Origin: Sulfidibacterium sp964473395
Lineage (GTDB): Bacteria > Bacteroidota > Bacteroidia > Bacteroidales > F082
Assembly (NCBI GenBank): GCA_964473395.1
Contig: CAYYOW010000029.1
Location: forward strand, 1 to 22,870
DNA length: 22,870 bases
Direction: 5' to 3'
The position numbers and the translations under genes are program-made. The notes under the pieces were generated by a model, which ran no database searches, was not told the origin of the DNA, and was given only the letters and a program-made list of their open reading frames with translations. The number at the start of each line of letters is the position of its first letter. The first letter of the stretch is position 1. Positions 7,789 through 15,358 of this stretch are shown here, piece by piece.

Positions 7789-8253
7789 ATGAAAAAGATT
7801 TTGGTTTACGGTTACGGCAACCCGGGGCGTCAGGATGACGGCCTGGGTGTGCATTGTGCAAAAAAAGTGAAAGAATGGGCTGAGCAGCATTTCCCGGAAG
7901 CCATTGACGTGGACATGAACTATCAGCTTAACATTGAAGACGCGGAGAAAATTTCTCATTATGATGAAGTTATTTTTGCCGATGCTTCCTGCGAAGCTAT
8001 TCAACAATTTGCCTTCACCACGTTGAAGCCTTCCAATGCAAAGCTTGAATTCACCATGCATGCCGTGGCTCCGGCCTATGTTCTTTACCTCTGTCATACC
8101 CTGTTTGGTAAACAACCCAAAAGTCATCTGCTACACATTCGCGGCTACGAATGGGACATGAAAGAAGGACTCACAGAGCAGGCAAAACAAAATCTTAACA
8201 AGGGTCTTGAAGTTATAACAACACTTTTAACAGGCTATTTATCAAATAATTAA
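7789..8253 (+). CDS. hoxW: HoxW-like hydrogenase maturation endopeptidase
   Basis: This is a member of the HyaD/HybD/HycI aspartic-like proteases that clip the C-terminal tail from the nickel-loaded large subunit. The 154-residue length fits. The N-terminal YGYGNPGRQDDGLG is the family signature, with an acidic residue in the nickel-sensing position. A second acidic site lies in the central DAS segment (VIFADAS), and the third candidate ligand is the His of TMHAVAP. It starts 4 nt after hoxH, which makes HoxH the obvious substrate. The symbol hoxW is assigned by context, since the protein family is shared by several hydrogenase types. A non-specific maturation protease is the only real alternative. 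Confidence 0.9.
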   Translation: MKKILVYGYGNPGRQDDGLGVHCAKKVKEWAEQHFPEAIDVDMNYQLNIEDAEKISHYDEVIFADASCEAIQQFAFTTLKPSNAKLEFTMHAVAPAYVLYLCHTLFGKQPKSHLLHIRGYEWDMKEGLTEQAKQNLNKGLEVITTLLTGYLSNN

Positions 8254-8263
8254 AATCAGAATA

Positions 8264-9262
8264 ATGGACTTATCCACAACATACATGGGATTAAAGCTAA
8301 AGAATCCTGTGATTATCAGCAGCTCCAGAATAAGTGGTAATTTGGAAACCATTCGGCAATGTATAAGTTACGGTGCTGCCGCCGTGGTCCTCAAATCTAT
8401 TTTTGAGGAACAAATGACACTGCGTGTCGAAGCTAAGCTGAAACAAAGTAAGGAGAACGAAGCCTATTACTGGTATTCCGAAGCAAGAGAAAAAGTCTTA
8501 AACCTTTCAAAAGATGCCATACTGGAGCATTATCTGCAATTTGTAAAAGCAGCCAAAGACCTTGATGCTTCCGTTCCCATCATTTCGAGTATTCATTGTA
8601 AAAGTGCCGACAACTGGCCGAAATATGCCCGCGAAATTGAGAACGCCGGCGCCGATGCGCTGGAACTTAACATTTCCATTTTCCCTTTCAACAACAGCAT
8701 GACCAGTATAGAAATTGAAGACCTTTATGTAAAAATCCTGAAAAAGGTAAAGCGGGAAGTCAGCATACCGGTCTCCATAAAGCTGGGACCTTTCTTTACT
8801 AACCTCTGCACAATTATCAACCGGCTGGTAGATAATGGCGTGGATGGGCTTGTATTGTTTAATCGCTATTTCCGTCCGGACATTGACATTGACACGTTGA
8901 AGGTGGTCAGCCGCGAGCATTTTTCCTCACCCGAAGAGATGAGCCTTCCCCTGCGTTGGATTGCCTTGTTGAGCGGGCATAAAATACCGTGCGATCTGGT
9001 TGCCTCTACCGGTATTCATTACGACACGGCTCTCATCAAACAAATACTTGTCGGCGCCAAAGCCGTAGAGATTTGCTCCACCCTTTTCCAAAACGGCATC
9101 CCTCAAATCACTAAAATACTGGAAGGATTGGAAAACTGGATGAAGAAAAATGACTTTGAAAAACTGGACGACTTTCGCGGAAAATCGCTGGACTACCAAA
9201 CCACCGATGCCCGTTTCGAGCGTATTCAGTATATGAAAAGAGATTTTGAAGAAAAATTTTGA
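8264..9262 (+). CDS. Dihydroorotate-dehydrogenase-like flavoprotein in the hydrogenase operon
   Basis: The 332-residue protein has the TIM-barrel plan of class 1 dihydroorotate dehydrogenase. It has an N-terminal NPVIIS strand, Lys44 in VVLKS, VSIKLGPFF for the second lysine strand, LVLFNRYF with its Asn, and a C-terminal STGIHYDTALIKQILVGAKAVEI that resembles the FMN-phosphate site. However, the class 1 motif NLSCPN reads NISIFPF from Asn136. The catalytic Cys (Ser in class 2) is Ile139, and the second substrate-binding Asn is gone. It should bind FMN but not oxidise dihydroorotate by the known mechanism. It lies between hoxW and hypA (10 and 14 nt gaps), so it is part of the hydrogenase operon. 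Many genomes annotate such proteins as DHOD-like with no known substrate. A redox role linked to H2 or NAD(P)H is only a guess. Confidence 0.85.
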   Translation: MDLSTTYMGLKLKNPVIISSSRISGNLETIRQCISYGAAAVVLKSIFEEQMTLRVEAKLKQSKENEAYYWYSEAREKVLNLSKDAILEHYLQFVKAAKDLDASVPIISSIHCKSADNWPKYAREIENAGADALELNISIFPFNNSMTSIEIEDLYVKILKKVKREVSIPVSIKLGPFFTNLCTIINRLVDNGVDGLVLFNRYFRPDIDIDTLKVVSREHFSSPEEMSLPLRWIALLSGHKIPCDLVASTGIHYDTALIKQILVGAKAVEICSTLFQNGIPQITKILEGLENWMKKNDFEKLDDFRGKSLDYQTTDARFERIQYMKRDFEEKF

Positions 9263-9276
9263 AAGACTTCTGAAAA

Positions 9277-9624
9277 ATGCACGAGTTATCCATAGTTATG
9301 AGTATCGTTGACACGGTGGAAAAAGAGCGTGAAAAGCAACTGGCCGATACCGTGGAATCCATTGAGCTGGATATAGGCATACTTTCGGGCGTGGAAATGG
9401 ATGCTTTTTATTTTGCCTGGGATGCCGGGGTGAGAAAAACCATCCTGGAAAATACAAAACTGAAAATCAACCGGCCTACGGCAAAAGCAAAATGCACTGC
9501 GTGCGGAAAAACTTTTGTGGCTGAAAGTAGTTTTGATGCCTGTCCGGAATGTGAAAATCCTTTTTGTGACATCCTTTCAGGCAAAGAGTTAAGAATCAAA
9601 AGAATGACAGTAATCAAAAATTAA
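9277..9624 (+). CDS. hypA: HypA, nickel metallochaperone
   Basis: HypA works with HypB to insert nickel into the large subunit. The 115-residue protein starts MHELSIV, in which the N-terminal amine and His2 help form the nickel site. The structural zinc site is made of CTAC (Cys73, Cys76) and CPEC (Cys89, Cys92). One extra Cys lies at position 97. Length and motifs match the family throughout. It follows the DHOD-like gene by 14 nt and precedes hypB by 12 nt, so nickel insertion genes are transcribed with the enzyme, while hypCDE are transcribed away from it. Confidence 0.96.
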   Translation: MHELSIVMSIVDTVEKEREKQLADTVESIELDIGILSGVEMDAFYFAWDAGVRKTILENTKLKINRPTAKAKCTACGKTFVAESSFDACPECENPFCDILSGKELRIKRMTVIKN

Positions 9625-9636
9625 AAATTCAGTATT

Positions 9637-10434
9637 ATGTGTATGACATGCGGTTGTGGCAACGCCACAGAAACAGATATCCTGATAGCCAAACCGGGAA
9701 AAGTAAATCCGGAGAACCTCTCGTTGATGCCCGAGCACGGGCACGAACATCCTCACCATCATCACGAACATTCCCATTCTAAAACCGTGGTTGAGATGGA
9801 ACAGGATATCCTGCAAAGCAATAATTTAAAAGCCATGCAAAACAGAGGATTTTTCGAAGCGAAGAAAATATTTGCCCTGAACCTGGTTAGCTCACCGGGC
9901 TCCGGAAAAACCAGTTTCCTCGAAAAAACCCTCAGCGACCTGAGAGAGGAAATCCCGTTTTATGTTATCGAGGGCGACCAGCAGACTTTTCAGGATGCAC
10001 AGCGAATAGAAGCTCTGGGGACTCCTGTCATCCAAATCAACACCGGACAAGGCTGCCATCTGGACAGCGATATGGTTCACAAAGCATTAAAAAAACTGAA
10101 CCCCGAAGAAAACTCGGTCGTCATGATCGAAAACGTGGGTAACCTGGTGTGTCCTGCCCTTTTCGACCTCGGCGAAAGCAGCCGCATCGTTCTTATCAGC
10201 GTAACCGAAGGCGATGACAAGCCCATAAAATATCCCGATATGTTTCAGTCGGCAGACATTTGTGTCATAAATAAAATTGACCTTTTGCCTTATGTCAATT
10301 TCGATGTGGAAAAAGCCAAAGAATTTGCCATGCACGTCAACCATCATTTGAAATTCTTTGAAGTATCGGCGACCACCGGGGAAGGAATGGAAAACTGGTA
10401 TAAATGGCTGAAGAGCGAGAGAGTGAAAGGGTGA
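9637..10434 (+). CDS. hypB: HypB, nickel-binding GTPase
   Basis: HypB hydrolyses GTP to drive nickel delivery through HypA. The 265-residue protein starts MCMTCGCG, the CxxCGC high-affinity nickel motif. A histidine-rich segment follows, with nine His between residues 34 and 47, of the type used for nickel storage or buffering. The G domain has the P-loop SSPGSGKT (85-92), EGDQQT (113-117 region), the metal-site Cys140-His141, the ENVGN segment and NKIDLLPY for guanine recognition. Its last seven codons (ending SERVKG) and the TGA stop lie inside an 8-nt tandem repeat that continues downstream, so the C-terminus may vary between strains. It is the last gene of the hox operon. Confidence 0.97.
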   Translation: MCMTCGCGNATETDILIAKPGKVNPENLSLMPEHGHEHPHHHHEHSHSKTVVEMEQDILQSNNLKAMQNRGFFEAKKIFALNLVSSPGSGKTSFLEKTLSDLREEIPFYVIEGDQQTFQDAQRIEALGTPVIQINTGQGCHLDSDMVHKALKKLNPEENSVVMIENVGNLVCPALFDLGESSRIVLISVTEGDDKPIKYPDMFQSADICVINKIDLLPYVNFDVEKAKEFAMHVNHHLKFFEVSATTGEGMENWYKWLKSERVKG

Positions 10435-10485
10435 CGGGGTGAGGAAGTGAAAGAGCGAAAGAGTGAGGGGGCGAAAATGTGAAAA
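10414..10485 (+). repeat. Degenerate 8-nt tandem repeat overlapping the end of hypB
   Basis: Nine back-to-back units of consensus AGTGAAAG fill 10414-10485: for example AGTGAAAG at 10422 and again at 10446, AGCGAAAG at 10454, AGTGAGGG at 10462. The array is almost pure purine on this strand. It starts 18 nt before the hypB stop codon, and the stop itself is the TGA of the third unit. A period of 8 is not a multiple of 3, so a gain or loss of units inside the gene would shift the frame, but each T-containing unit supplies a TGA in a rotating frame. Confidence 0.85.
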
Positions 10486-10530
10486 GGGAAATTTTTCTTT
10501 CCAACGGTTAACACTGGGCTACACTTTGCT

Positions 10531-10575
10531 CATCCGGATTTGTGCCGAAGGCATCCCTTCGGGGTAATCCGGATG
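10531..10575. repeat. Compound palindrome (REP- or MITE-like)
   Basis: CATCCGGATT (10531-10540) is perfectly mirrored by AATCCGGATG (10566-10575). Between them sits a second perfect hairpin, CCGAAGG (10545-10551) and CCTTCGG (10556-10562) with a CATC loop. The result is a two-tier hairpin of 10 plus 7 bp, GC-rich against its surroundings, in the 199-nt gap after hypB. It could terminate or stabilise the hox transcript, but the nested layout resembles dispersed palindromic repeats more than a simple terminator, and no T-run follows. Confidence 0.6.
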
Positions 10576-10606
10576 TTTACGAACGTCCTGCAAAAGCGCA
10601 TTTTGT

Positions 10607-10614
10607 TACTTTTA
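10607..10614 (+). promoter_or_regulatory. Possible -7 element upstream of the glycoside hydrolase gene
   Basis: TACTTTTA differs from TAnnTTTG at one position and lies 19 nt before the ATG. It sits inside a small palindrome, TTTTGT (10601-10606) and ACAAAA (10614-10619), which could be an operator. No -33 element is evident. Confidence 0.3.
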
Positions 10615-10633
10615 CAAAACAAAAAAGGTACTC

Positions 10634-12799
10634 ATGGCAAAGCGTTTTTCCCTGATTTTATTCACCCTTATTTTTTCTGTTTCCCTCAGCGCACAGCAAT
10701 GGCAGCCGAATGCAGGCCTTATCCTGCCCTATCCGGCAAAAACTACAGTGAGTTCAGGACAAAACAAACAATTTATCACGGATAACAATCCGCATACCTT
10801 CTGGCAATCGGATAACCCGCTGCCCAGCAGATACATCTCCCGAAAGGATTTGAATTATTTTCTACACAAGCATCATTTTTCAACGTCGCCGGAGCTTTCT
10901 TCCGCAACGCCTGCATTTGATGGCAACACCAACACCCATCAGGAAATCCAAAGTGGCAGACTTTCCATCGACATGCTTCCGGCCACCTCCCTCCTGCTTT
11001 TAAGCCTGAAAGCAGACGTTAAAGACACATTATTTCTTCTTCTGGAAACAATAAATCACAGAACAGTCCGGTTCAAATATTCCCCGGTCAATAATTTCCA
11101 GATAGTAAATTTTAATATAATAACAAAAGGGAAAATTAGCAGCATCCGCCTGGAAAGTAGGAAACCATTTCAGCTGTACGAGCTGGCCGCCTTGCACAAG
11201 AAGCCTACGGAATATGTGCTTTTTGACTACGGACAAACAAGAAATATCGGTTGGATAAGCAGCCGGCAGCTAAACACCTCTTCCGTTACACGGATTGAGG
11301 TGCTGGCGAGCAACGACAAACACCGGTGGAAACCTGTAACAGGCTTAAATCCCAAAGCCATACCTTTCCTATATCAGCCGCTGGCAAACCCGGTAAAGGC
11401 AAGATATCTAAAAGTTGTTTTCATACTGCCTTTGCGTAATTACCAAAAAGCTGCCTTATGGGAGTTTGCCGTTTATGACAAAAACGGCCCCTGGGGAGCA
11501 AGACCTGTAGCGAAGCCTTCTCATAATTCCTTTGCCGAAGCCTTTGGGCTCAACACTTTCTGGGGCTGGGGCTACAGCATCTATTCCGACTTATTGAAGC
11601 CTGGAACAGGACCGGAGAAGTACGATGTTGTGAGTAAAAATTTGAGGAGCTATGAGCCGCTGGACTGGGATATGCTTCGCCCGCAACAGATTCCTGATTT
11701 TACTAAGATGGCCGCCGGTGGCGGAACGCCGGCAAAAAAGTGGCTTAACTGGGACAGGGAGTACAAAACCTGGCTTAAATCCGGATTTCACATCGACATC
11801 AGCCTGGCGTTTACACAAAGAAGTTTCCCGGATTCATTGTGGAAGAACACTTACCAGGAGGCCTTTGCCTTTGGAAAAGCTTACGCCAGCCATTTCAGTG
11901 CAAAAGAGCATCTGGTAAACATGATTGAAATAGGTAACGAACCCTGGAATTACAATGCCCGCACCTACCGGCAAATTCTGGAAGGGATGAACGCCGGCAT
12001 CAAGTCCGTTTCAAAAGTTCCGGTGCTGCCTTGTGCTGTACAGGCTTATGACCCGGAGAAAGACGACAATGATTACATTGCAAAATACGTGGATGCCTCC
12101 GCGAAAAATGTGGATGGCTTAAACACCCATATCTATTCCTACGTTTTTCAGGAAAACGGAACACGTACGGCCGTCAATCCTGAAGACCCGCGTTCCGAAG
12201 TATGGTCTATGGGCAATCTGGTACGTTTCAGAGATAAAAACATGCCGGGAAAACCGGTTTATGTAACGGAGTTTGGTTTTGACAGCAACGGAGGAGGTGA
12301 AAACTGCACACACAGCGAATGTGTTACGGAAAAAGAACAGGCCATTTACGGTGTTCGCATGGCCATGATACTCTGGCGTCTCGGCGCCCGTCAGTTTTAC
12401 TGGTACTATTTTGCCAATGTGGCATACAAATCATTCCTACACAACCGCTCCGGCCTTACCGGTTCGTACAACACCGGCTTTCGCAAAAAGCTTTCCTTCC
12501 ATGCTTTTGCTCTGCTGCAACAGCAAATCGGATCTTTTCACTTCGTCAAAATCATTCGCGAAGACAACAACGTATATGCTTATCTGTTAGAAGATTATAA
12601 AACAGGAAATAATATAATCATTGCCTGGCGGCCTACCGCTTCCCACCATTTTGAACAGCAGCAGGAACAATTTTCCGTTCCCGGAAAGGTTTCAAAAATT
12701 ATTTCAATCTTTAATAATAAAAAGACCAAATACGATGAAACAAACCGAGTTTTGCGATTGGAGCTTTCCGGTGTCCCGATGTTGATCTATTTGGAATAA
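10634..12799 (+). CDS. Exported clan GH-A-like glycoside hydrolase with discoidin-like N-terminal domains
   Basis: The first 20 or so residues form a signal peptide (basic MAKR, hydrophobic core, then SLSA before QQW), so the protein is exported. Residues 25-195 and 195-285 look like two beta-sandwich modules of the discoidin/F5-8C kind. Their cues are TDNNPHTFWQSD, AFDGNTNTH, VLASNDKHRW and ARYLKVVF, ending in ALWEFAVYD. Residues 290-650 resemble a clan GH-A TIM barrel. NEPW places a likely acid/base at Glu436, and YVTEFGFD places a likely nucleophile at Glu546, a spacing normal for that clan. A C-terminal beta domain closes the 721 residues. I cannot name the GH family or substrate; GH39- or GH5-like are candidates. 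It stands alone between spacers with no SusC/SusD pair, so it is not part of a visible polysaccharide utilisation locus. Confidence 0.75.
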   Translation: MAKRFSLILFTLIFSVSLSAQQWQPNAGLILPYPAKTTVSSGQNKQFITDNNPHTFWQSDNPLPSRYISRKDLNYFLHKHHFSTSPELSSATPAFDGNTNTHQEIQSGRLSIDMLPATSLLLLSLKADVKDTLFLLLETINHRTVRFKYSPVNNFQIVNFNIITKGKISSIRLESRKPFQLYELAALHKKPTEYVLFDYGQTRNIGWISSRQLNTSSVTRIEVLASNDKHRWKPVTGLNPKAIPFLYQPLANPVKARYLKVVFILPLRNYQKAALWEFAVYDKNGPWGARPVAKPSHNSFAEAFGLNTFWGWGYSIYSDLLKPGTGPEKYDVVSKNLRSYEPLDWDMLRPQQIPDFTKMAAGGGTPAKKWLNWDREYKTWLKSGFHIDISLAFTQRSFPDSLWKNTYQEAFAFGKAYASHFSAKEHLVNMIEIGNEPWNYNARTYRQILEGMNAGIKSVSKVPVLPCAVQAYDPEKDDNDYIAKYVDASAKNVDGLNTHIYSYVFQENGTRTAVNPEDPRSEVWSMGNLVRFRDKNMPGKPVYVTEFGFDSNGGGENCTHSECVTEKEQAIYGVRMAMILWRLGARQFYWYYFANVAYKSFLHNRSGLTGSYNTGFRKKLSFHAFALLQQQIGSFHFVKIIREDNNVYAYLLEDYKTGNNIIIAWRPTASHHFEQQQEQFSVPGKVSKIISIFNNKKTKYDETNRVLRLELSGVPMLIYLE

Positions 12800-12821
12800 A
12801 CCGTAATCAAATTTTTTATTC

Positions 12822-12846
12822 TGGAGGAGAGAATTTCTCTCTTCTG
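12822..12846. terminator. Possible hairpin after the glycoside hydrolase gene
   Basis: Six perfect pairs (AGAGA-type arm 12827-12832 with 12836-12841) extend to eleven pairs if three G-T wobbles are allowed, around an ATT loop. It follows the stop codon by 22 nt. No T-run follows on the + strand, so a terminator role is weakly supported. The rest of the 170-nt spacer shows no gene. Confidence 0.3.
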
Positions 12847-12935
12847 ATCATGATGCCAGCGCCCGCTCGTGCCCCAGATAAAACTTCCCTTTTTGGCTTC
12901 GCCATTATTTCCGTCAACAAATCCTAACATTTCTT

Positions 12936-12943
12936 TACTTTTG
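12936..12943 (+). promoter_or_regulatory. Bacteroidota-type -7 element for the S9 peptidase gene
   Basis: TACTTTTG is a full match to TAnnTTTG and ends 26 nt before the ATG at 12970. No convincing -33 TTTG is present at the expected distance. Confidence 0.5.
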
Positions 12944-12969
12944 CTTCTTCATTAAAAATAATCATAATC

Positions 12970-15048
12970 ATGAAGAAATATACATTAATTTTACTTTCAC
13001 TCGTTCTGAGTTTATCAGTTTACAGCCAGAAGCAGGCCGGCATTATTGAAAAGCCCCATTTAAAACTGAAAAGCGACGTTATGACGCCGGAAGTTCTTTG
13101 GTCGTTTGGGCGGCTAAGCGATCCGCAGTTGTCTCCCGACGGGAAAACGCTGGTTTATGGTGTAACTTATTACAGCAAAAAACAAAACAAAGGAAACCGC
13201 GATCTCTATCGTATTGGTGTGGATGGCAAAAACCTGAAACAGCTTACCCATACTGCCGGTAGCGAATACAATGCCACATGGAGTCCCGATGGGAAAAAGA
13301 TCGGGTTTCTCTCGGCTCGTGGTGGCTCCATGCAACTTTGGGAAATGAATCCCAATGGCAGTGACCCGGTACAGATCAGTCACTTCAAAGGAGGCATTAC
13401 CGGGTTTAAATATTCTCCTGATGGAAAAAAAGTCCTCTTTACAGCAGAAGTAAAATTAGACAAAACTCCCCGCGATATCTATCCCGACCTGCCCAAAACC
13501 ACAGGCCGCATTTACACCGACCTCATGTACCGGCACTGGGACGTCTGGGTGGACAGTTACAGCCATATTTTTGTCGCCAATTATGATGGCAAATCGTTGA
13601 CAAACATCACGGACATTATGAAAAATGAGCCTTACGAAAGTCCGATGAAACCCTTTGGCGGTATGGAACAAATCAACTGGACACCCGACTCCAAAACTAT
13701 TGCTTACACTTGTCGTAAAAAGAAAGGACTGGCTTACACGCTCTCCACCAATTCGGATATCTATTTTTACCGCCTGGCCGACAAAACAACCCAAAATATG
13801 ACCAAAGGGATGATGGGCTACGATGTGGCTCCCGTCTTTTCGCCCGATGGCAAATATATGGCATGGGAAAGTATGAAACGCGATGGCTACGAATCGGACA
13901 AAAACCGCCTTTTCATTATGAACCTACAGACCGGTGAAAAAACCGATTACTCGAAAAACTTCGACCAGAATGCCCATGGTCTGGAATGGAGTACCAATGG
14001 AAAACAGGTTTACTTTATCAGCGACTGGCATGCTTCCGACGATATCTACCGGTTAGATGTCAAAAAGGATAAGATCACCAAAGTCACTGAAGGCATCCAC
14101 GACTATACAGGTGTTATTCCGTCAGGTAAAACGCTATATGCCACACGCATGAGCATGTCGATGCCTATCGAAATTTATGCCGTCAACGCTAAAAACGGTG
14201 ATCCCCGGCAGGTGACATCCACCAACAAAGGTCTGCTGAGCCAGCTCACCATGGGAAAAGTAGAAAAACGCTGGGTAAAGACTACCGATGGCAAACAGGA
14301 ACTTACCTGGGTGATTTATCCACCTCATTTTAACCCCGCTAAAAAATATCCTGCATTGCTTTACTGCCAGGGTGGTCCGCAAAGTACCGTGAGCCAGTTT
14401 TGGTCGTATCGCTGGAACTTCCAAATGATGGCCGCCAACGGTTACATTATCGTGGCTCCTAACCGGCGCGGACTTCCCGGCTTCGGCACCAAATGGAATG
14501 AAGAAATTAGCGGCGACTACGGCGGGCAGGCTATGAAAGACTATTTCAGCGCCATCGACTCGCTGAAAAAGGAACCATTTATAGATGAAAACAGGTTGGG
14601 AGCCGTAGGAGCTTCTTTCGGCGGTTATTCCATATACTGGATTGCCGGTCACAACCTCAACCACCGTTTCAAAGTATTTATTGCTCACGATGGCATATTC
14701 GATATGAAATCGATGTATCTCGAAACTGATGAGATGTGGTTCGTAAACTGGGATTTGGGCGGCCCGTTCTGGGACAAAGCCAACAAAGAGGCTCAGCACT
14801 CTTATGCCACTGCCTCACCAAGCAATTTTGTGCAAAACTGGAATACTCCCATTTTGGTGATTCACTCGCAATTGGATTATCGTATTCCCGTAACACAGGG
14901 TATGCAGGCTTTTGATGCAGCTATCTTGCTTCATGTTCCGGCAAAATTTCTCTATTTTCCCGATGAAAGCCATTGGGTCTCGAAACCACAAAATAGTATT
15001 TTATGGCAACGTACTTTTTTCAGTTGGTTAGATAAATGGCTGAAATAA
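12970..15048 (+). CDS. Exported S9 prolyl-oligopeptidase family peptidase, DPP5-like
   Basis: This is a serine exopeptidase of the S9 family, related to the periplasmic dipeptidyl-peptidase 5 of Porphyromonas gingivalis, which feeds dipeptides to asaccharolytic metabolism. The signal peptide runs to about residue 20 (MKKYTLILLSLVLSLSVYS, then QKQ). Residues 40-410 form a beta-propeller with repeated PD40-type motifs (SPDGKTLVYG, SPDGKKIGFL, SPDGKKVLFT, TPDSKTIAYT, SPDGKYMAWE). Residues 430-692 form the alpha/beta-hydrolase domain. The triad is Ser549 in GASFGGYS, Asp636 in HSQLDYR and His668 in DESHW. Length (692) matches DPP5. All catalytic residues are intact. It is a single gene with its own promoter-like element and a strong hairpin after it. 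Confidence 0.9.
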   Translation: MKKYTLILLSLVLSLSVYSQKQAGIIEKPHLKLKSDVMTPEVLWSFGRLSDPQLSPDGKTLVYGVTYYSKKQNKGNRDLYRIGVDGKNLKQLTHTAGSEYNATWSPDGKKIGFLSARGGSMQLWEMNPNGSDPVQISHFKGGITGFKYSPDGKKVLFTAEVKLDKTPRDIYPDLPKTTGRIYTDLMYRHWDVWVDSYSHIFVANYDGKSLTNITDIMKNEPYESPMKPFGGMEQINWTPDSKTIAYTCRKKKGLAYTLSTNSDIYFYRLADKTTQNMTKGMMGYDVAPVFSPDGKYMAWESMKRDGYESDKNRLFIMNLQTGEKTDYSKNFDQNAHGLEWSTNGKQVYFISDWHASDDIYRLDVKKDKITKVTEGIHDYTGVIPSGKTLYATRMSMSMPIEIYAVNAKNGDPRQVTSTNKGLLSQLTMGKVEKRWVKTTDGKQELTWVIYPPHFNPAKKYPALLYCQGGPQSTVSQFWSYRWNFQMMAANGYIIVAPNRRGLPGFGTKWNEEISGDYGGQAMKDYFSAIDSLKKEPFIDENRLGAVGASFGGYSIYWIAGHNLNHRFKVFIAHDGIFDMKSMYLETDEMWFVNWDLGGPFWDKANKEAQHSYATASPSNFVQNWNTPILVIHSQLDYRIPVTQGMQAFDAAILLHVPAKFLYFPDESHWVSKPQNSILWQRTFFSWLDKWLK

Positions 15049-15078
15049 GGCAAACTAGTTTAGTCTGTCAATTTTAAT

Positions 15079-15123
15079 TAAACCCTGAACATCATTGGTA
15101 GATTTGATGATGTTCAGGGTTTA
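15079..15123 (+). terminator. Strong 17-bp hairpin after the S9 peptidase gene
   Basis: The arm at 15079-15095 (core AACCCTGAACATCAT) is perfectly complementary to 15107-15123, with an 11-nt loop. It lies 31 nt after the stop codon. The sequence after it is AT-rich (ATAAAA) without a clean T-run, but the long perfect stem makes a terminator the best reading. Confidence 0.7.
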
Positions 15124-15358
15124 TAAAATCAGGATTTCAACTATGTGATTTCAGATTTTATTGCCCAGGATACGTTATTGTCACCGGCGGTTTCCTGTTT
15201 ATAAAAACATTGAGGGTGCCAACTCGGCTTTTACGGAAAAGAGCAGACTTCAATGGAAGCAATCGCCCGTGTTAAGTTTTTTGTACAACATCCGGTAATC
15301 GGTAGCGGCTTTATATTTTTTTTATCTTTGAGAACTCTTTTAAATAAAAAATGACAAC
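15124..15358. other. Intergenic spacer with no gene seen
   Basis: Together with the hairpin before it, this forms a gap of about 310 nt between the S9 peptidase and UDP-glucose dehydrogenase genes. I see no credible reading frame on either strand. It holds an imperfect AT-rich inverted repeat (about 15123-15159) and the promoter-like element at 15323-15330. Confidence 0.7.
15323..15330 (+). promoter_or_regulatory. Bacteroidota-type -7 element upstream of ugd
   Basis: TATCTTTG is a full TAnnTTTG match, identical to the element before hoxF. It ends 28 nt before the ugd ATG, directly after a T-rich tract. No clear -33 element is seen. Confidence 0.5.

Noticed and set aside
8264..9262. Annotation as functional dihydroorotate dehydrogenase (pyrD)
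   Set aside because: The catalytic Cys/Ser position holds Ile139 and an orotate-binding Asn is missing, and the gene sits in a hydrogenase operon and not among pyrimidine genes.
10414..10485. CRISPR-like array
   Set aside because: The units are 8 nt, contiguous and degenerate with no spacers, so this is a simple tandem repeat.
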